A stretch of DNA of 64,000 nt from Candidatus Mycalebacterium zealandia. GTDB taxonomy: Bacteria; Desulfobacterota_D; UBA1144; Nemesobacterales; Mycalebacteriaceae. Within the stretch, counting starts at the first letter, position 1. Every line of letters begins with the position of its first letter. The DNA is taken from positions 248,001-312,000 of the forward strand of contig CP046180.1 of the NCBI GenBank assembly GCA_014075295.1, given 5' to 3'. Under the pieces are notes generated by a model that worked only from the letters and a program-made list of their open reading frames with translations, was not told the DNA's origin and searched no databases. Positions 51,754 to 62,959 of the stretch are shown one piece after another. The position numbers and the translations under genes were made by a program.

Positions 51754-53043
51754 ATGATATCAGAGTCCGCGCATACCGCTCATAATCTATCCGCGAGCGA
51801 TTTCCTGCTGATTTTATCCCTTGTGTTGATTGTATCCAAGTTTTTCGGTGAAATTGCCGAACGGTTCAAGCAGTCCGCAGTTCTGGGCGAGCTTGTGGCC
51901 GGCGTTGTTCTGGGCGCCGGCGCGCTGGCGATTATGCCGTCATCCCCGGCTGACGCGGGCTATCAGACTTTCCATCTTATCGCCGAACTTGCCGTTGTTG
52001 TGCTTCTGTTCGAAATCGGTCTTGAAACCAAACTGAAAGAGATTTTGAAGGTGGGTCCCGTTTCGCTGCTTGTCGCGCTTGTGGGAATAGTCGCGCCGTT
52101 TGCTCTGGGATTTCTCTGTGTTTACGCGCTTGCCGCCTACGGCATTATGGGGCTCGGAGAGGAGAGCGTGTTTCTCATCGCCGTAACGGCGGGAGCAACC
52201 CTCACGGCGACAAGTGTGGGAATAACGGCGCGGGTTCTTTCGGACTTGCGGCAGTTGGGCTCGCCCGAAGCGAAAATTGTAATCGGGGCGGCGGTCATAG
52301 ACGATGTGGTGGGGCTTATTATCCTGAGCCTTGTGAGCGGGCTCATAGAAACGCAAAACATGAGCGCGGCCGGCGGCGTGTCCGTCTCGCAAATCGCCAT
52401 TATCGCGGGCAAGGCGTTCGGTTTTCTTTTTCTTGCCGTTGTTCTCGGAAACCTTGTTGTGGAGAGGGTTTTCTCTTTCGTGGAGAAACTCCGGAGCCGG
52501 GGCGCCATGATAGTCGCCGCGCTTTCGGTCGCTTTTCTCTACGCTTATGCCGGGCAATATTTTGCCGAAGTCGCGCCGATAGTCGGCGCGTTCGCGGCGG
52601 GGTTGGTTATCAGGAAAACGCATCATTTTGAGGAAATTGAGAGCCAACTGCGAAATGTTTCGGACTTTCTCGTGCCAGTGTTTTTTGTTGCGGTAGGCGC
52701 TCAAGTGGATGTGGGCGTTCTCAATCCGTTCTCAGAAGGCAACTCTGCCGTGCTCATGGTCGCGCTGGTGCTGTTTGTTGTGGCGTTCATCGGAAAATAC
52801 GCGAGCGCGTTTGCGGCTTTCGGTTCGGGCATCAGAAGGAACATAGTCGGCATCGGTATGATACCGCGCGGGGAGGTGGGGTTGATTTTTGCGCAGATTG
52901 GCTACAATAATGGTAACGGAGTTTTTGATTCTAGATTCTTTTCAGCAATAGTGCTGACTGTTATGCTTACGACCTTCGTCGTTCCGCCCCTGCTCCAGAA
53001 GGGATACGGAAATCCGGCGGACGAAAAAGGTGTGGAGTCTTAA
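51754..53043 (+). CDS. CPA2-family cation:proton antiporter
   Basis: A 429-aa membrane protein with about twelve helices of the monovalent cation:proton antiporter-2 type (KefB/Na+:H+ exchanger domain). Family stretches are GEIAERFKQSAVLGELVAGVVLG, TAGATLTATSVGIT, AAVIDDVVGLI (ion-site aspartates) and FAAGLVIRKT, then IGMIPRGEVGLIFAQ. There is no TrkA-N domain. I start at ATG 51754; a TTG at 51703 is an alternative. It ends 22 bases before atpF. Confidence 0.88.
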   Translation: MISESAHTAHNLSASDFLLILSLVLIVSKFFGEIAERFKQSAVLGELVAGVVLGAGALAIMPSSPADAGYQTFHLIAELAVVVLLFEIGLETKLKEILKVGPVSLLVALVGIVAPFALGFLCVYALAAYGIMGLGEESVFLIAVTAGATLTATSVGITARVLSDLRQLGSPEAKIVIGAAVIDDVVGLIILSLVSGLIETQNMSAAGGVSVSQIAIIAGKAFGFLFLAVVLGNLVVERVFSFVEKLRSRGAMIVAALSVAFLYAYAGQYFAEVAPIVGAFAAGLVIRKTHHFEEIESQLRNVSDFLVPVFFVAVGAQVDVGVLNPFSEGNSAVLMVALVLFVVAFIGKYASAFAAFGSGIRRNIVGIGMIPRGEVGLIFAQIGYNNGNGVFDSRFFSAIVLTVMLTTFVVPPLLQKGYGNPADEKGVES

Positions 53044-53065
53044 CGGCTTTTAGGTCTTTTAACAA

Positions 53066-53578
53066 GTGAAGACAAAAACGAAAATATTGTTTTTAGGGGC
53101 ATTTTTTGCCGTGTTCACAAGGGCTCAGGGTGCGGTTGCCGCAGATGATTTAATCACTGCGGACAAAACCCTGTTTGTACAGTTCGTTATTTTTCTCGTT
53201 GCACTTTATCTGCTCAATATCCTGTTTTTCAAACCCCTGATGGGACTCGCCGACAGACGTGAGAAAGCGACCTCCGGTTCGGGGAAAGAAGCCGAAGATT
53301 TGTCCGAGCGTGCGCGGGAAATGACAGAGCAATACGATTCCGCTCTCAAAGAGGCCAGGGAAATCGCGCTTGCCGAAAGGGCTGTTATTACAAAAGAGGC
53401 GACGACGGAAGCGGAAAAGATTGTGTTTTCGGCGAGAGAGGAAGCGCGCCTGATTCTTGAAAAGCGTGTGGCGGAACTGATGGCGGAGGCGGAAAAAGCC
53501 AAGGCGGAAATGAAATCCGAAATAGAAGACATGGCGGCGATGGTGGTCCGCGCCGTGAGGGGAGGAAAAGATGTTTGA
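53066..53578 (+). CDS. atpF: ATP synthase Fo subunit b (first copy, b'-like)
   Basis: A 170-aa stator subunit: a single transmembrane helix (about 35-55, FVQFVIFLVALYLLNILFF) followed by a long charged coiled coil. An additional hydrophobic leader (1-25, ending AVAA) looks like a signal peptide, as seen in some deltaproteobacterial b subunits. The start is GTG. It overlaps the next b-type gene by eight bases. With that gene it would form a b/b' heterodimeric stalk. Confidence 0.85.
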   Translation: MKTKTKILFLGAFFAVFTRAQGAVAADDLITADKTLFVQFVIFLVALYLLNILFFKPLMGLADRREKATSGSGKEAEDLSERAREMTEQYDSALKEAREIALAERAVITKEATTEAEKIVFSAREEARLILEKRVAELMAEAEKAKAEMKSEIEDMAAMVVRAVRGGKDV

Positions 53579-54131
53579 TTTTTCCCTGCTCGCCGCCGCG
53601 AACGAAGCCACGGGCGGCGCGGCGCATTTCAACTGGGTGTATGTTGGAAAGCACGCATTCAACCTCACCGTTTTGCTTGGCGTTCTCGCTTACATTCTGA
53701 AAAAACCGTTGTCGGAATTTATGAAGTCGCGCAGGCGCGAGATGTCCGAAAAGTTTGAAGAGTCCGGTAAAAAACTAGCCGAAGCTAAAAAACTTTTTGA
53801 GGAGTGTAGCGCGAAGGTTGCGAATCTTGAATCTGAAATAGGTTCCCTCAAGTCGTCAATCGCGGAACAGTCACAAACCGAAAAACAGAACATCCTGCTC
53901 CGCGCCGAAGAGGAGAAAGAAACGATACTCAAAGAGGTAAACGAGAGTCTGGAGTTTGCCACCGCCAGAGCAAGCGCGGCAATCAGGGAAGAGTCCGCCA
54001 CCGCCGTTATGAGCGCGGCGGAAGAAATTTTGAGAAACTCTGCGGACGGAGAGCAAACCGCTTCGGTAAAGACATTTGAAGACGCCGTGAAAGACGGCAA
54101 GATGGAGGGCAAATGGCTGCCGCGAAATTAA
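53571..54131 (+). CDS. atpF: ATP synthase Fo subunit b (second copy)
   Basis: A 186-aa protein with one membrane helix (about 28-45, AFNLTVLLGVLAYILKKPL) and a long alpha-helical coiled coil rich in Glu/Lys/Ala. Together with the preceding gene it gives two b-type subunits, as in alphaproteobacteria, cyanobacteria and many deltaproteobacteria. It overlaps atpH by 19 bases. Confidence 0.88.
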   Translation: MFDFSLLAAANEATGGAAHFNWVYVGKHAFNLTVLLGVLAYILKKPLSEFMKSRRREMSEKFEESGKKLAEAKKLFEECSAKVANLESEIGSLKSSIAEQSQTEKQNILLRAEEEKETILKEVNESLEFATARASAAIREESATAVMSAAEEILRNSADGEQTASVKTFEDAVKDGKMEGKWLPRN

Positions 54132-54655
54132 AGGATCTGATTGACGCGCTTGTTTCATGCTGTGAGGAAAACGTGGATTCCCTTGACGCTTGCGTTTCCG
54201 GGCTTGAGGAGTTTTTCAGGACTATTGAGAACTCGCCCGATTTGAAAAGGGCGATTGAAAGTTCCGTTGTTCCGGATTCGGAGAAAATAATGATAGTGAA
54301 AGACCTTTCCTCGGCGGGAGGTTTTTCAGACGTTTTGAGAAATTTTCTCGTTGTTGCCGCAGAGTTCGGCAGATTGAAAGCCCTTTTTGCGCGGCGCAGA
54401 GCTGTGATTAACCGTCTGCGCTCTGCGAGCGGCGTAATCCGGGCGACCGTTACAGCGGCGCGCCCCTTGGACTCCGATGACCGTAAGCGCGTCAAAGGCG
54501 CGATTGATAGTGTCGCGGGCGGCAGAAAATCAGATGTTGAGTTCATTGAGGATTCGGGAATAATAGACGGAATGATTGTGAGGGTCGGGAACACCGTCTA
54601 CGATGACAGCATCAAAACCCATTTGGCAAAAATGCGTGCGGCTATTTCAAAATGA
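54113..54655 (+). CDS. atpH: ATP synthase F1 subunit delta
   Basis: A 180-aa peripheral stalk subunit joining F1 to the b dimer. The helical N-terminal domain contains FLVVAAEFGRL, and the C-terminal signature reads EDSGIIDGMIVRVGNTVYD, matching the family's IIGG-RVGD. It lies within the conserved b-delta-alpha-gamma-beta-epsilon order. Confidence 0.92.
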   Translation: MAAAKLKDLIDALVSCCEENVDSLDACVSGLEEFFRTIENSPDLKRAIESSVVPDSEKIMIVKDLSSAGGFSDVLRNFLVVAAEFGRLKALFARRRAVINRLRSASGVIRATVTAARPLDSDDRKRVKGAIDSVAGGRKSDVEFIEDSGIIDGMIVRVGNTVYDDSIKTHLAKMRAAISK

Positions 54656-54682
54656 GCGCCACGGCGGGAAAAGGAGACAACA

Positions 54683-56212
54683 ATGCAAGACACCATAAAA
54701 GTTGATGATGTTGGCGAGATACTCAAAAAGAGAATAAGCGGCTACGAGCGCAGTTTTGAAACCTCGGAGGTTGGAACCGTTATTTCAGTCGGGGACGGCA
54801 TTGCGAGGGTCTACGGGCTTGACAACGTGGTCGCGGGCGAACTTGTTGAGTTTTCGGGCAGCATCAGAGGGCTTGTTCTCAACCTTGAGGAAGACAACGT
54901 CGGGGTCGCGCTTTTCGGAGAAGAGAAGGAAATCAATCAGGGTGACATCGTGAAGCGCACGGGGAGCATCGCCGCGCTTCCGGTTGGTGACGCTATGCTC
55001 GGCAGAGTCGTGAACTCGCTTGGGATTCCGGTGGATGGCAAGGGCGCAATTCAAACATCCGAGGTACGCAGCCTTGAACTCAAAGCGCCGGGTGTTGTTT
55101 TCAGAAAATCCGTCAACGAGCCTCTTCAAACCGGCGTTAAAGCCATAGACGCGATGATTCCCATCGGCAGGGGACAGAGGGAGCTTATTCTTGGTGACCG
55201 GCAGACTGGCAAAACCGCCATCGCCATTGACACCATAATCAACCAGAAGGGCGGAGATGTTTACTGTATCTATGTTGCGATTGGTCAGAAAAAATCCAAT
55301 GTGGCGCAAGTTGTGGACAAACTCAAACAGCACGGCGCGATGGAATACACAACCGTTGTTACAGCTTCGGCGAGTGAGCCGGCGCCGTTTCAGTTTATTG
55401 CGCCCTATGCGGGTTGCGCGCTCGGTGAATACTTCAGGGACAACGGCAAACACGCGCTTGTAATCTATGACGACCTCACAAAACACGCGTGGTCTTACAG
55501 GCAGCTTTCGCTTCTGCTCAAACGCCCTCCGGGAAGGGAGGCATATCCGGGAGATGTGTTTTATTTGCACTCGCGTCTTCTTGAGCGCGCCGCGAAGATA
55601 AGAGACGAGGACGGCGGCGGCTCACTTACGGCGTTGCCTATTATTGAAACGCAGGCGGGAGACGTGTCCGCCTATATTCCGACAAACGTAATCTCCATAA
55701 CCGATGGGCAGATTTATCTTGAGAGCAACCTTTTCTATTCGGGCGTGAGGCCCGCGATTAACGTGGGGCTTTCGGTTTCAAGGGTCGGCGGGTCCGCGCA
55801 GGTTAAGGCGATGAAGAAGGTCGCTGGAACATTGCGGCTTGAGCTTGCGCAGTACCGCGAGGTTGAGGCGTTTTCACAGTTTGCTTCCGACCTTGATAAA
55901 ATCACGCAGGACCAGCTTGCCAGAGGTGTGAGGCTTGTTGAGATTCTCAAACAGGATCAGTTTGTGCCGCTTGCGGTGGAGAAACAGGTAATTTCCATAT
56001 TCGCTGTTACAAAGGGATATCTGGACGAATATCCAGTTTCTTCGGTGCGCGCTTATGAAAAAGAACTTTTTGACTTTTTTGAAGCCAAACACAGAGGGCT
56101 TCTTGACGAAATCAGGGACAAGAAAGAGATTTCAGACGAGTTGGAGCCTCGTGTAATCTCCGCTCTTGACGAACTGAAATCACAGACCGCCGGGCTTGCG
56201 CAGGAAGGATAG
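54683..56212 (+). CDS. atpA: ATP synthase F1 subunit alpha
   Basis: A 509-aa non-catalytic nucleotide-binding subunit. Walker A is [11 protein letters not shown]; the arginine-finger region [17 protein letters not shown] is intact. N-terminal [16 protein letters not shown] is typical. The ribosome site AAAGGAG is well placed. Length is standard. Confidence 0.98.
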   Translation: MQDTIKVDDVGEILKKRISGYERSFETSEVGTVISVGDGIARVYGLDNVVAGELVEFSGSIRGLVLNLEEDNVGVALFGEEKEINQGDIVKRTGSIAALPVGDAMLGRVVNSLGIPVDGKGAIQTSEVRSLELKAPGVVFRKSVNEPLQTGVKAIDAMIPIGRGQRELILGDRQTGKTAIAIDTIINQKGGDVYCIYVAIGQKKSNVAQVVDKLKQHGAMEYTTVVTASASEPAPFQFIAPYAGCALGEYFRDNGKHALVIYDDLTKHAWSYRQLSLLLKRPPGREAYPGDVFYLHSRLLERAAKIRDEDGGGSLTALPIIETQAGDVSAYIPTNVISITDGQIYLESNLFYSGVRPAINVGLSVSRVGGSAQVKAMKKVAGTLRLELAQYREVEAFSQFASDLDKITQDQLARGVRLVEILKQDQFVPLAVEKQVISIFAVTKGYLDEYPVSSVRAYEKELFDFFEAKHRGLLDEIRDKKEISDELEPRVISALDELKSQTAGLAQEG

Positions 56213-56224
56213 GCGCACGGAGAC

Positions 56225-58508
<2,284 letters not shown>

Positions 58509-58525
58509 CGGTGGGGATATTCAAG

Positions 58526-58921
58526 TTGGCGCAAAACCTCACACTGAAAGTTATCACTCCGGCCGGGCTCGCTCTTGAAGCCCCGGTTGAAACTGTTGTT
58601 CTCAAAGGCGATTTGGGAGAGTTCGGCGTACTTGCGGGTCATGTTGCTATGGTGTCAAACATCGTGTCGGGAAGAATCAGGTATGTGGATGAGCAGGGCG
58701 AGAAAACCCTTATCGCTCACGGCGGCATATCTGAAGTCAGAGACAACACCGTAACGATTCTGACGCAAACCTTGGAAAACCCGGACGAGATTGACGTTGC
58801 CGAAGCCATTAAAGAATTTGAAGAGATTGAAAGTCGCCTTGAATCCGGTTTTCTCGGCGAAGAAGAACAAGAACGCCTGTCCGACCGTCTTCAGATTGTC
58901 CGCGCTCGTGCGGGAATGTAG
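58526..58921 (+). CDS. atpC: ATP synthase F1 subunit epsilon
   Basis: A 131-aa subunit that couples rotation and can inhibit hydrolysis. The beta-sandwich opens LTLKVITPAGLALE and contains LKGDLGEFGVLAGH; two C-terminal helices follow. I prefer TTG 58526, with GGTGGGG nine bases before it; GTG 58511 would add five residues and has no ribosome site. Last gene of the run, followed by a strong terminator. Subunits a and c (atpB, atpE) are not in the window. Confidence 0.9.
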   Translation: MAQNLTLKVITPAGLALEAPVETVVLKGDLGEFGVLAGHVAMVSNIVSGRIRYVDEQGEKTLIAHGGISEVRDNTVTILTQTLENPDEIDVAEAIKEFEEIESRLESGFLGEEEQERLSDRLQIVRARAGM

Positions 58922-58937
58922 TTCATAAAAACAAAGA

Positions 58938-58976
58938 AAAATCCCGGTCGGAAAAACTTGTTCCGACCGGGATTTT
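58938..58976 (+). terminator. Bidirectional terminator between atpC and nrdJ
   Basis: AAAATCCCGGTCGGAA pairs perfectly with TTCCGACCGGGATTTT (16 pairs, seven-base loop). With A and T ends it can stop transcription from both the ATP synthase genes and the convergent nrdJ. Confidence 0.85.
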
Positions 58977-59017
58977 AGAAGGAGGATAGAGGAGAAATAA
59001 TCTCCGTTCTTTTCAGG

Positions 59018-61471
59018 TTATCCACACTTTGAGTACCCGCATGACCGACAAGTTACGCATCCTGATTCAAAAGCCAGTGAGGCGCTGTCGCATTCAGGGC
59101 AGTGGCTGGACAGATCTTTGAACTGTTGCGTGGCGACTTTATCTTCACCGTCACAGAAGTGTTTTTTCAGCACCGCGGCGACCGCATCCGCTATTGACAT
59201 GACAAGCTTGCCTTCGGAGAACACCGGAGACGCACCGCCAATTCCTTCAAGTTGTTCAACTATCTGTTTGGCCTCTATTCCGGCTCTCAGGCCCAGAGAG
59301 GCGAGCCGCCCTATTGCCTCAGCGTCCGCCATTGTGGTGTAGCCTGATTTGCCTATTTGAACAAAGACTTCAAACGGTTTTTCGTCAACGGTATTTACCG
59401 TAACGTAGAGGTTGCCATGACCCGTGCGCACAACCTCGGTGAAGCCTTTGAGAACCTGCGGCCTTTCCTTTTTTTCAGCCGCAGAAATTTTAGAGGGATG
59501 AAGAGACGAGGTGAGGTTGGGGTGAGTGGCTTGTGGAATCTCCCCATCCCTATTTTTTTTATTTTCTTGTTCTTGCTGTTCGGTAATCAGAATGCCCTCT
59601 CTGGAGCCTTCTCTGTAAATGGTTACACCTTTGCAACCGGTTTTCCATGACTGGAAGTAAATCTTCTCAACATCTTCAAGCGATATGTCGTTTGGAAGGT
59701 TGACGGTGCTGGATATGCATGAATCGATGTGTTTCTGTATGGTCGCCTGCATGCGCACCCTGAATTCCGGTTTGATTTCGTGCGAAGTTACAAAGGTTTC
59801 GGGCAGGTCTTCTTCACCGGAAAGATTGAAAGTGTCCATGTAGGAGCCGACCAGAGGGTGATAGACCTTGAACTGCTCTTTTGAAAGAGACTCGGACCTT
59901 CTGAAGTATGAGAGCGCGAATATGGGCTCAATGCCGCTTGAAGTGCCCGCGAGAACCGATCCGCTTCCAACCGGTGGAACGGTCAGTATGCAGGCGTTTC
60001 TCAAACCGCTCTGTTTGGCTTTCTCGAGCACTTCGGTGTCAAGAGAGTCAAGGAACGGGCTTTTGAAGTGTTTTTCCGGGTCGTATGCCGGAAAGGTCCC
60101 TTTCTCTTCGGCAAGCTTGGCGCTTGACATGTAAACGGTGTTTTTGATGTGGCTGAAAAGTTCGTCTGTGAACTCAATGGCTTCATCGGAGTCATACTTT
60201 TTGCCCAGTTTGGCAGCCATGTCGCCGAAACCCGTAAAGCCAACCCCTATGCGTCTTGAAAGTTTAGACGCTTCGGTCTGGAAGGTGAGCGGGTGCTTCT
60301 TTTCATTGTAGTCCAGTATGTTGTCCAGAAAACGCACGGAGTATGACAGCGAGCGGTCAAGATTTCCCCAGTCAACGCACGCGTCATCGGTGAACTCGTC
60401 TTTAACGAACATGCTGAGGTTTATGTTACCAAGGCAGCAGTTTCCGTAATTTTCAAGAGCCTGTTCGCTACAAGGATTGACTCCCTCAACCTCCATTCCG
60501 CCGTATTCGGTTGGTGAGTAGCGTTTTACGGCATCCCAGAAGATAAGACCCGGCTCTGCGGAAGCCCATGCTGATTTCACCAGCCGCTTCCATATCTCTC
60601 TCGCTTTGACGGTTTTTCTCATCCGCACTTTTTTGTTTTCGTATTCCAAATCAAAATCCCCGTCTTCCTCAACCGCTTTCATAAACTCATCGGATACCTT
60701 CACTGAGATGTTCGCGAATTTAACCTGCGACCTGTCCTGATCATTTTTGATGTCCAGAAAATCAAGTATGTCGGGGTGGTTGACATCAATTGTTATCATG
60801 AGAGCTCCCCTTCTTCCCGCCTGACCGATTGTGCCGGTCGTGGTTGAGAGAAGTTCCATGAACGAGACCGCTCCGGTGGAGTGAATCGCGGAGTTGTTAA
60901 CAGGCGCGCCTTTGGGTCTTAGAACGGAAATATCTGTTCCGACGCCGCCACCAAAAGAGTATGTTCTCGCGGCTTCCTTGCACCATTCAAAGATTCCCTC
61001 AATGGAGTCTTTCTTGATGGGCATAAAGTAGCAGTTCAGAAGTGTTGAGCGCCTGGTCTGTCCGGCGCCGAAGAGGATTCTTCCTCCGGGAACAAAACGG
61101 AAGTTTGACAGAAGCCAGTTGAACTTCTCCGTCCATTCCTCTCTAAGTTCTTTTGTCTTTTCGGGAGACGCCATTTCGGTCGCGACCCTTTTCCACATCT
61201 GTTCCGGCAGTGTCTCAACCGTTGTGCCGTCTTCATCCTTCAGGGCGTATTTCTCGTAAAACACTCGCGCGCGCAACTCGTCTCCGCCGAACGCCTCAAT
61301 TGTTTCTTTCGGGAGGTCTTCCTCGGTCTGCTCGTTCACAACCAGTCTTGGAGAGTCGGGTTTTTCCTCATTGCGGAAAACCGTATCGTCCGGAATGGAC
61401 TTCTTCGGCAATTCAAATATGTTGCCGTTCTCTTTTCCCGTTACTCCGTTCCCAGTTTTTTCCAAAGACAT
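59018..61471 (-). CDS. nrdJ: Adenosylcobalamin-dependent (class II) ribonucleotide reductase
   Basis: An 817-aa reductase making deoxyribonucleotides with an adenosylcobalamin-derived thiyl radical. Core motifs are FVPGGRILFGAG, YSFGGGVGTDISVLRP, NPCSEQALENYGNCCLGNINL (active-site Asn, Cys, Glu) and TVPPVGSGSVLAGTSSGIEP. The C-terminus has a TSCPD-type domain (GKSGYTTMADAEAIGR) and a cysteine-rich tail (CPECDS, then CVTCRSCGYSKC) for thiol regeneration or metal binding. The ribosome site AAAGGAG lies upstream. Coenzyme supply is likely from the adenosyltransferase at 25.3 kb. Confidence 0.96.
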   Translation of the reverse strand: MSLEKTGNGVTGKENGNIFELPKKSIPDDTVFRNEEKPDSPRLVVNEQTEEDLPKETIEAFGGDELRARVFYEKYALKDEDGTTVETLPEQMWKRVATEMASPEKTKELREEWTEKFNWLLSNFRFVPGGRILFGAGQTRRSTLLNCYFMPIKKDSIEGIFEWCKEAARTYSFGGGVGTDISVLRPKGAPVNNSAIHSTGAVSFMELLSTTTGTIGQAGRRGALMITIDVNHPDILDFLDIKNDQDRSQVKFANISVKVSDEFMKAVEEDGDFDLEYENKKVRMRKTVKAREIWKRLVKSAWASAEPGLIFWDAVKRYSPTEYGGMEVEGVNPCSEQALENYGNCCLGNINLSMFVKDEFTDDACVDWGNLDRSLSYSVRFLDNILDYNEKKHPLTFQTEASKLSRRIGVGFTGFGDMAAKLGKKYDSDEAIEFTDELFSHIKNTVYMSSAKLAEEKGTFPAYDPEKHFKSPFLDSLDTEVLEKAKQSGLRNACILTVPPVGSGSVLAGTSSGIEPIFALSYFRRSESLSKEQFKVYHPLVGSYMDTFNLSGEEDLPETFVTSHEIKPEFRVRMQATIQKHIDSCISSTVNLPNDISLEDVEKIYFQSWKTGCKGVTIYREGSREGILITEQQEQENKKNRDGEIPQATHPNLTSSLHPSKISAAEKKERPQVLKGFTEVVRTGHGNLYVTVNTVDEKPFEVFVQIGKSGYTTMADAEAIGRLASLGLRAGIEAKQIVEQLEGIGGASPVFSEGKLVMSIADAVAAVLKKHFCDGEDKVATQQFKDLSSHCPECDSASLAFESGCVTCRSCGYSKCG

Positions 61472-61505
61472 CCTTACATCACTCCTTTTTCTCTTTTCCC
61501 CGCCA

Positions 61506-61561
61506 CTTCAATATGTCGTGCTACGAGGGGTATTAGACTACCATATATTGAGGTAAGTCAA
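61506..61561 (-). promoter_or_regulatory. nrdJ promoter with paired NrdR-box-like sites
   Basis: On the minus strand TTGACT (61561-61556), 18 bases, TCTAAT (61537-61532). Two sites match the NrdR core C-w-A-t-A-T-a-T-w-G: CAATATATGG (61550-61541) within the promoter spacer and CGACATATTG (61518-61509) just past the start site. Their centres are 32 bases apart, about three helical turns, as expected for cooperative NrdR binding. No cobalamin riboswitch was noticed. Confidence 0.55.
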
Positions 61562-61644
61562 GAAGAAAACTTTTAAGTTTTCTTTAAAAAACCGAAAAGT
61601 TCTTTATTTTAAGTGCTTAAGAATGGATACTTGATAAAGGTTTT

Positions 61645-62259
61645 ATGTCGGTGGAAGGTCTGACAGAGCGCATAAACAATTTCTGGTTCGGCAAAACGGA
61701 GAAAAACGGGCTTTGCGCGCCCGAAAAGTCGTCCGCGTGGTTTGGGAAAAATGAGGAGTTTGACCGTCTTGTGAAACGGGAATTCGGCGGATTTCTGTCT
61801 CTTGCGAAAAGCGGGGAATTGGAAGGGATGTTGCAAACGCCCCGCGGGACTCTGTCTTTCATACTTCTCACTGATCAGTTTTCCCGAAACATACATCGGG
61901 GGCATTCCGAATCCTTTGCTTTTGACGACATCGCGCTCGCCGCGTCCCGCGAAGGAACGAAACTTGGATTTCACTCGGTTCTTTTTCCCATGGAGCGGCT
62001 TTTCTTTTTTATGCCGCTTATGCATTCCGAGGATATTTCCGTCCAGAAAATATCCGTTAAAACTTTTTTATCTCTCGCCGATGAATTTAAGGATTCCGTG
62101 GAGGTTTTTGAATTTTTAAAAGGGTCGGCCGATTACGCGCGAAGGCATTATGAAATTATTGAAAAATTCGACAGGTATCCGCACAGAAATAAAATACTGG
62201 GAAGGGAAAGCACGCTTGAGGAAATTGAATTTTTAAAACAGCCGGGAAGTTCGTTTTAA
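61645..62259 (+). CDS. DUF924 family protein
   Basis: A 204-aa soluble helical protein of the DUF924 (TPR-like) family. The conserved blocks are NNFWFGK and KSSAWFGKNEEFD near the start, LLTDQFSRNIHRG (72-84), PMERLFFFMPLMHSED and RYPHRNKILGRESTLEE. Function is unknown; there are no obvious catalytic residues. AAAGG lies four bases before the ATG. Confidence 0.88.
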   Translation: MSVEGLTERINNFWFGKTEKNGLCAPEKSSAWFGKNEEFDRLVKREFGGFLSLAKSGELEGMLQTPRGTLSFILLTDQFSRNIHRGHSESFAFDDIALAASREGTKLGFHSVLFPMERLFFFMPLMHSEDISVQKISVKTFLSLADEFKDSVEVFEFLKGSADYARRHYEIIEKFDRYPHRNKILGRESTLEEIEFLKQPGSSF

Positions 62260-62290
62260 AGGGGACACCTTTTAAAAAAGTAATACAAAA

Positions 62291-62525
62291 ATGAAAAAAT
62301 ATATTTCCACTTTAATTTTCGCACTCTTTTTTTGTGTTTTTTGCAATGTTTGCCGGTTTGCAAATATCGCCCGCGATAGGAAGCATGATACCGTTTCCCC
62401 TTGTTCTGGATGCATATTTTCCGGACACGGATTTCGAATCTTTTCCGTTTTATATTAAATTGGGCTTGCTTATTTTGACGGTTTTATTTTGGAGCGCAGT
62501 ATTTGTCGCATTAATTAATTATTAA
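62291..62525 (+). pseudogene. Small two-helix membrane protein interrupted in a T tract
   Basis: An ATG at 62291 gives MKKYISTLIFALFF, then the frame is lost at a run of seven T (62327-62333). Taking one T away joins it to VFFAMFAGLQISPAIG and YIKLGLLILTVLFW, a 77-aa protein with two transmembrane helices and a short extracytoplasmic loop. Unknown family. The break may be a consensus error, a real mutation or slippage-based switching. Confidence 0.5.
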
Positions 62526-62545
62526 AAATAAAAGATGAATTTATT

Positions 62546-62959
62546 ATGAAAATCCTTGCTCTTGATGTCGGAACAAAAACCATCGGTGTTGCCGTGAGCG
62601 ACGAACTCGGCATAACCTCAAACGGACTCGGCGTTATAAAACGGAAAGACGAAAAAAGCGATTTAAAATCCCTCGCGGTTTTTATTGAAGAGCACGGACC
62701 AGCGCGGGTGGTGGTGGGAATTCCGTTTAATTCGGACGGCTCTCTGGGAAAAAGAGCGGAAAATATAAAAAAGTTTTCGCAAACCCTTAATGAATTTTTC
62801 AAAATTGAAACCGTTTTATGGGACGAAAGTTTTTCAACCGTTCAGGCGGAACAAACTCTGATTGGCGGCGGTATGGGGCGCAGGAAAAGGAAAAAGGTCG
62901 TTGATAAAGTGGCGGCGGTCGTTATTCTGCGGGAATATCTTGACAGTTTGGAGAATTAA
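62546..62959 (+). CDS. ruvX: Putative pre-16S rRNA nuclease / Holliday junction resolvase-like YqgF
   Basis: A 137-aa RNase H-like nuclease. Key parts are LALDVGTKTIGVAVSD (first Asp), VVVGIPFNSDGSLGKRA, WDESFSTVQAE (Glu) and DKVAAVVILREYL (last Asp). E. coli YqgF matures the 5' end of 16S rRNA. The stop is immediately followed by the ATG of the hydrolase. Confidence 0.93.
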   Translation: MKILALDVGTKTIGVAVSDELGITSNGLGVIKRKDEKSDLKSLAVFIEEHGPARVVVGIPFNSDGSLGKRAENIKKFSQTLNEFFKIETVLWDESFSTVQAEQTLIGGGMGRRKRKKVVDKVAAVVILREYLDSLEN

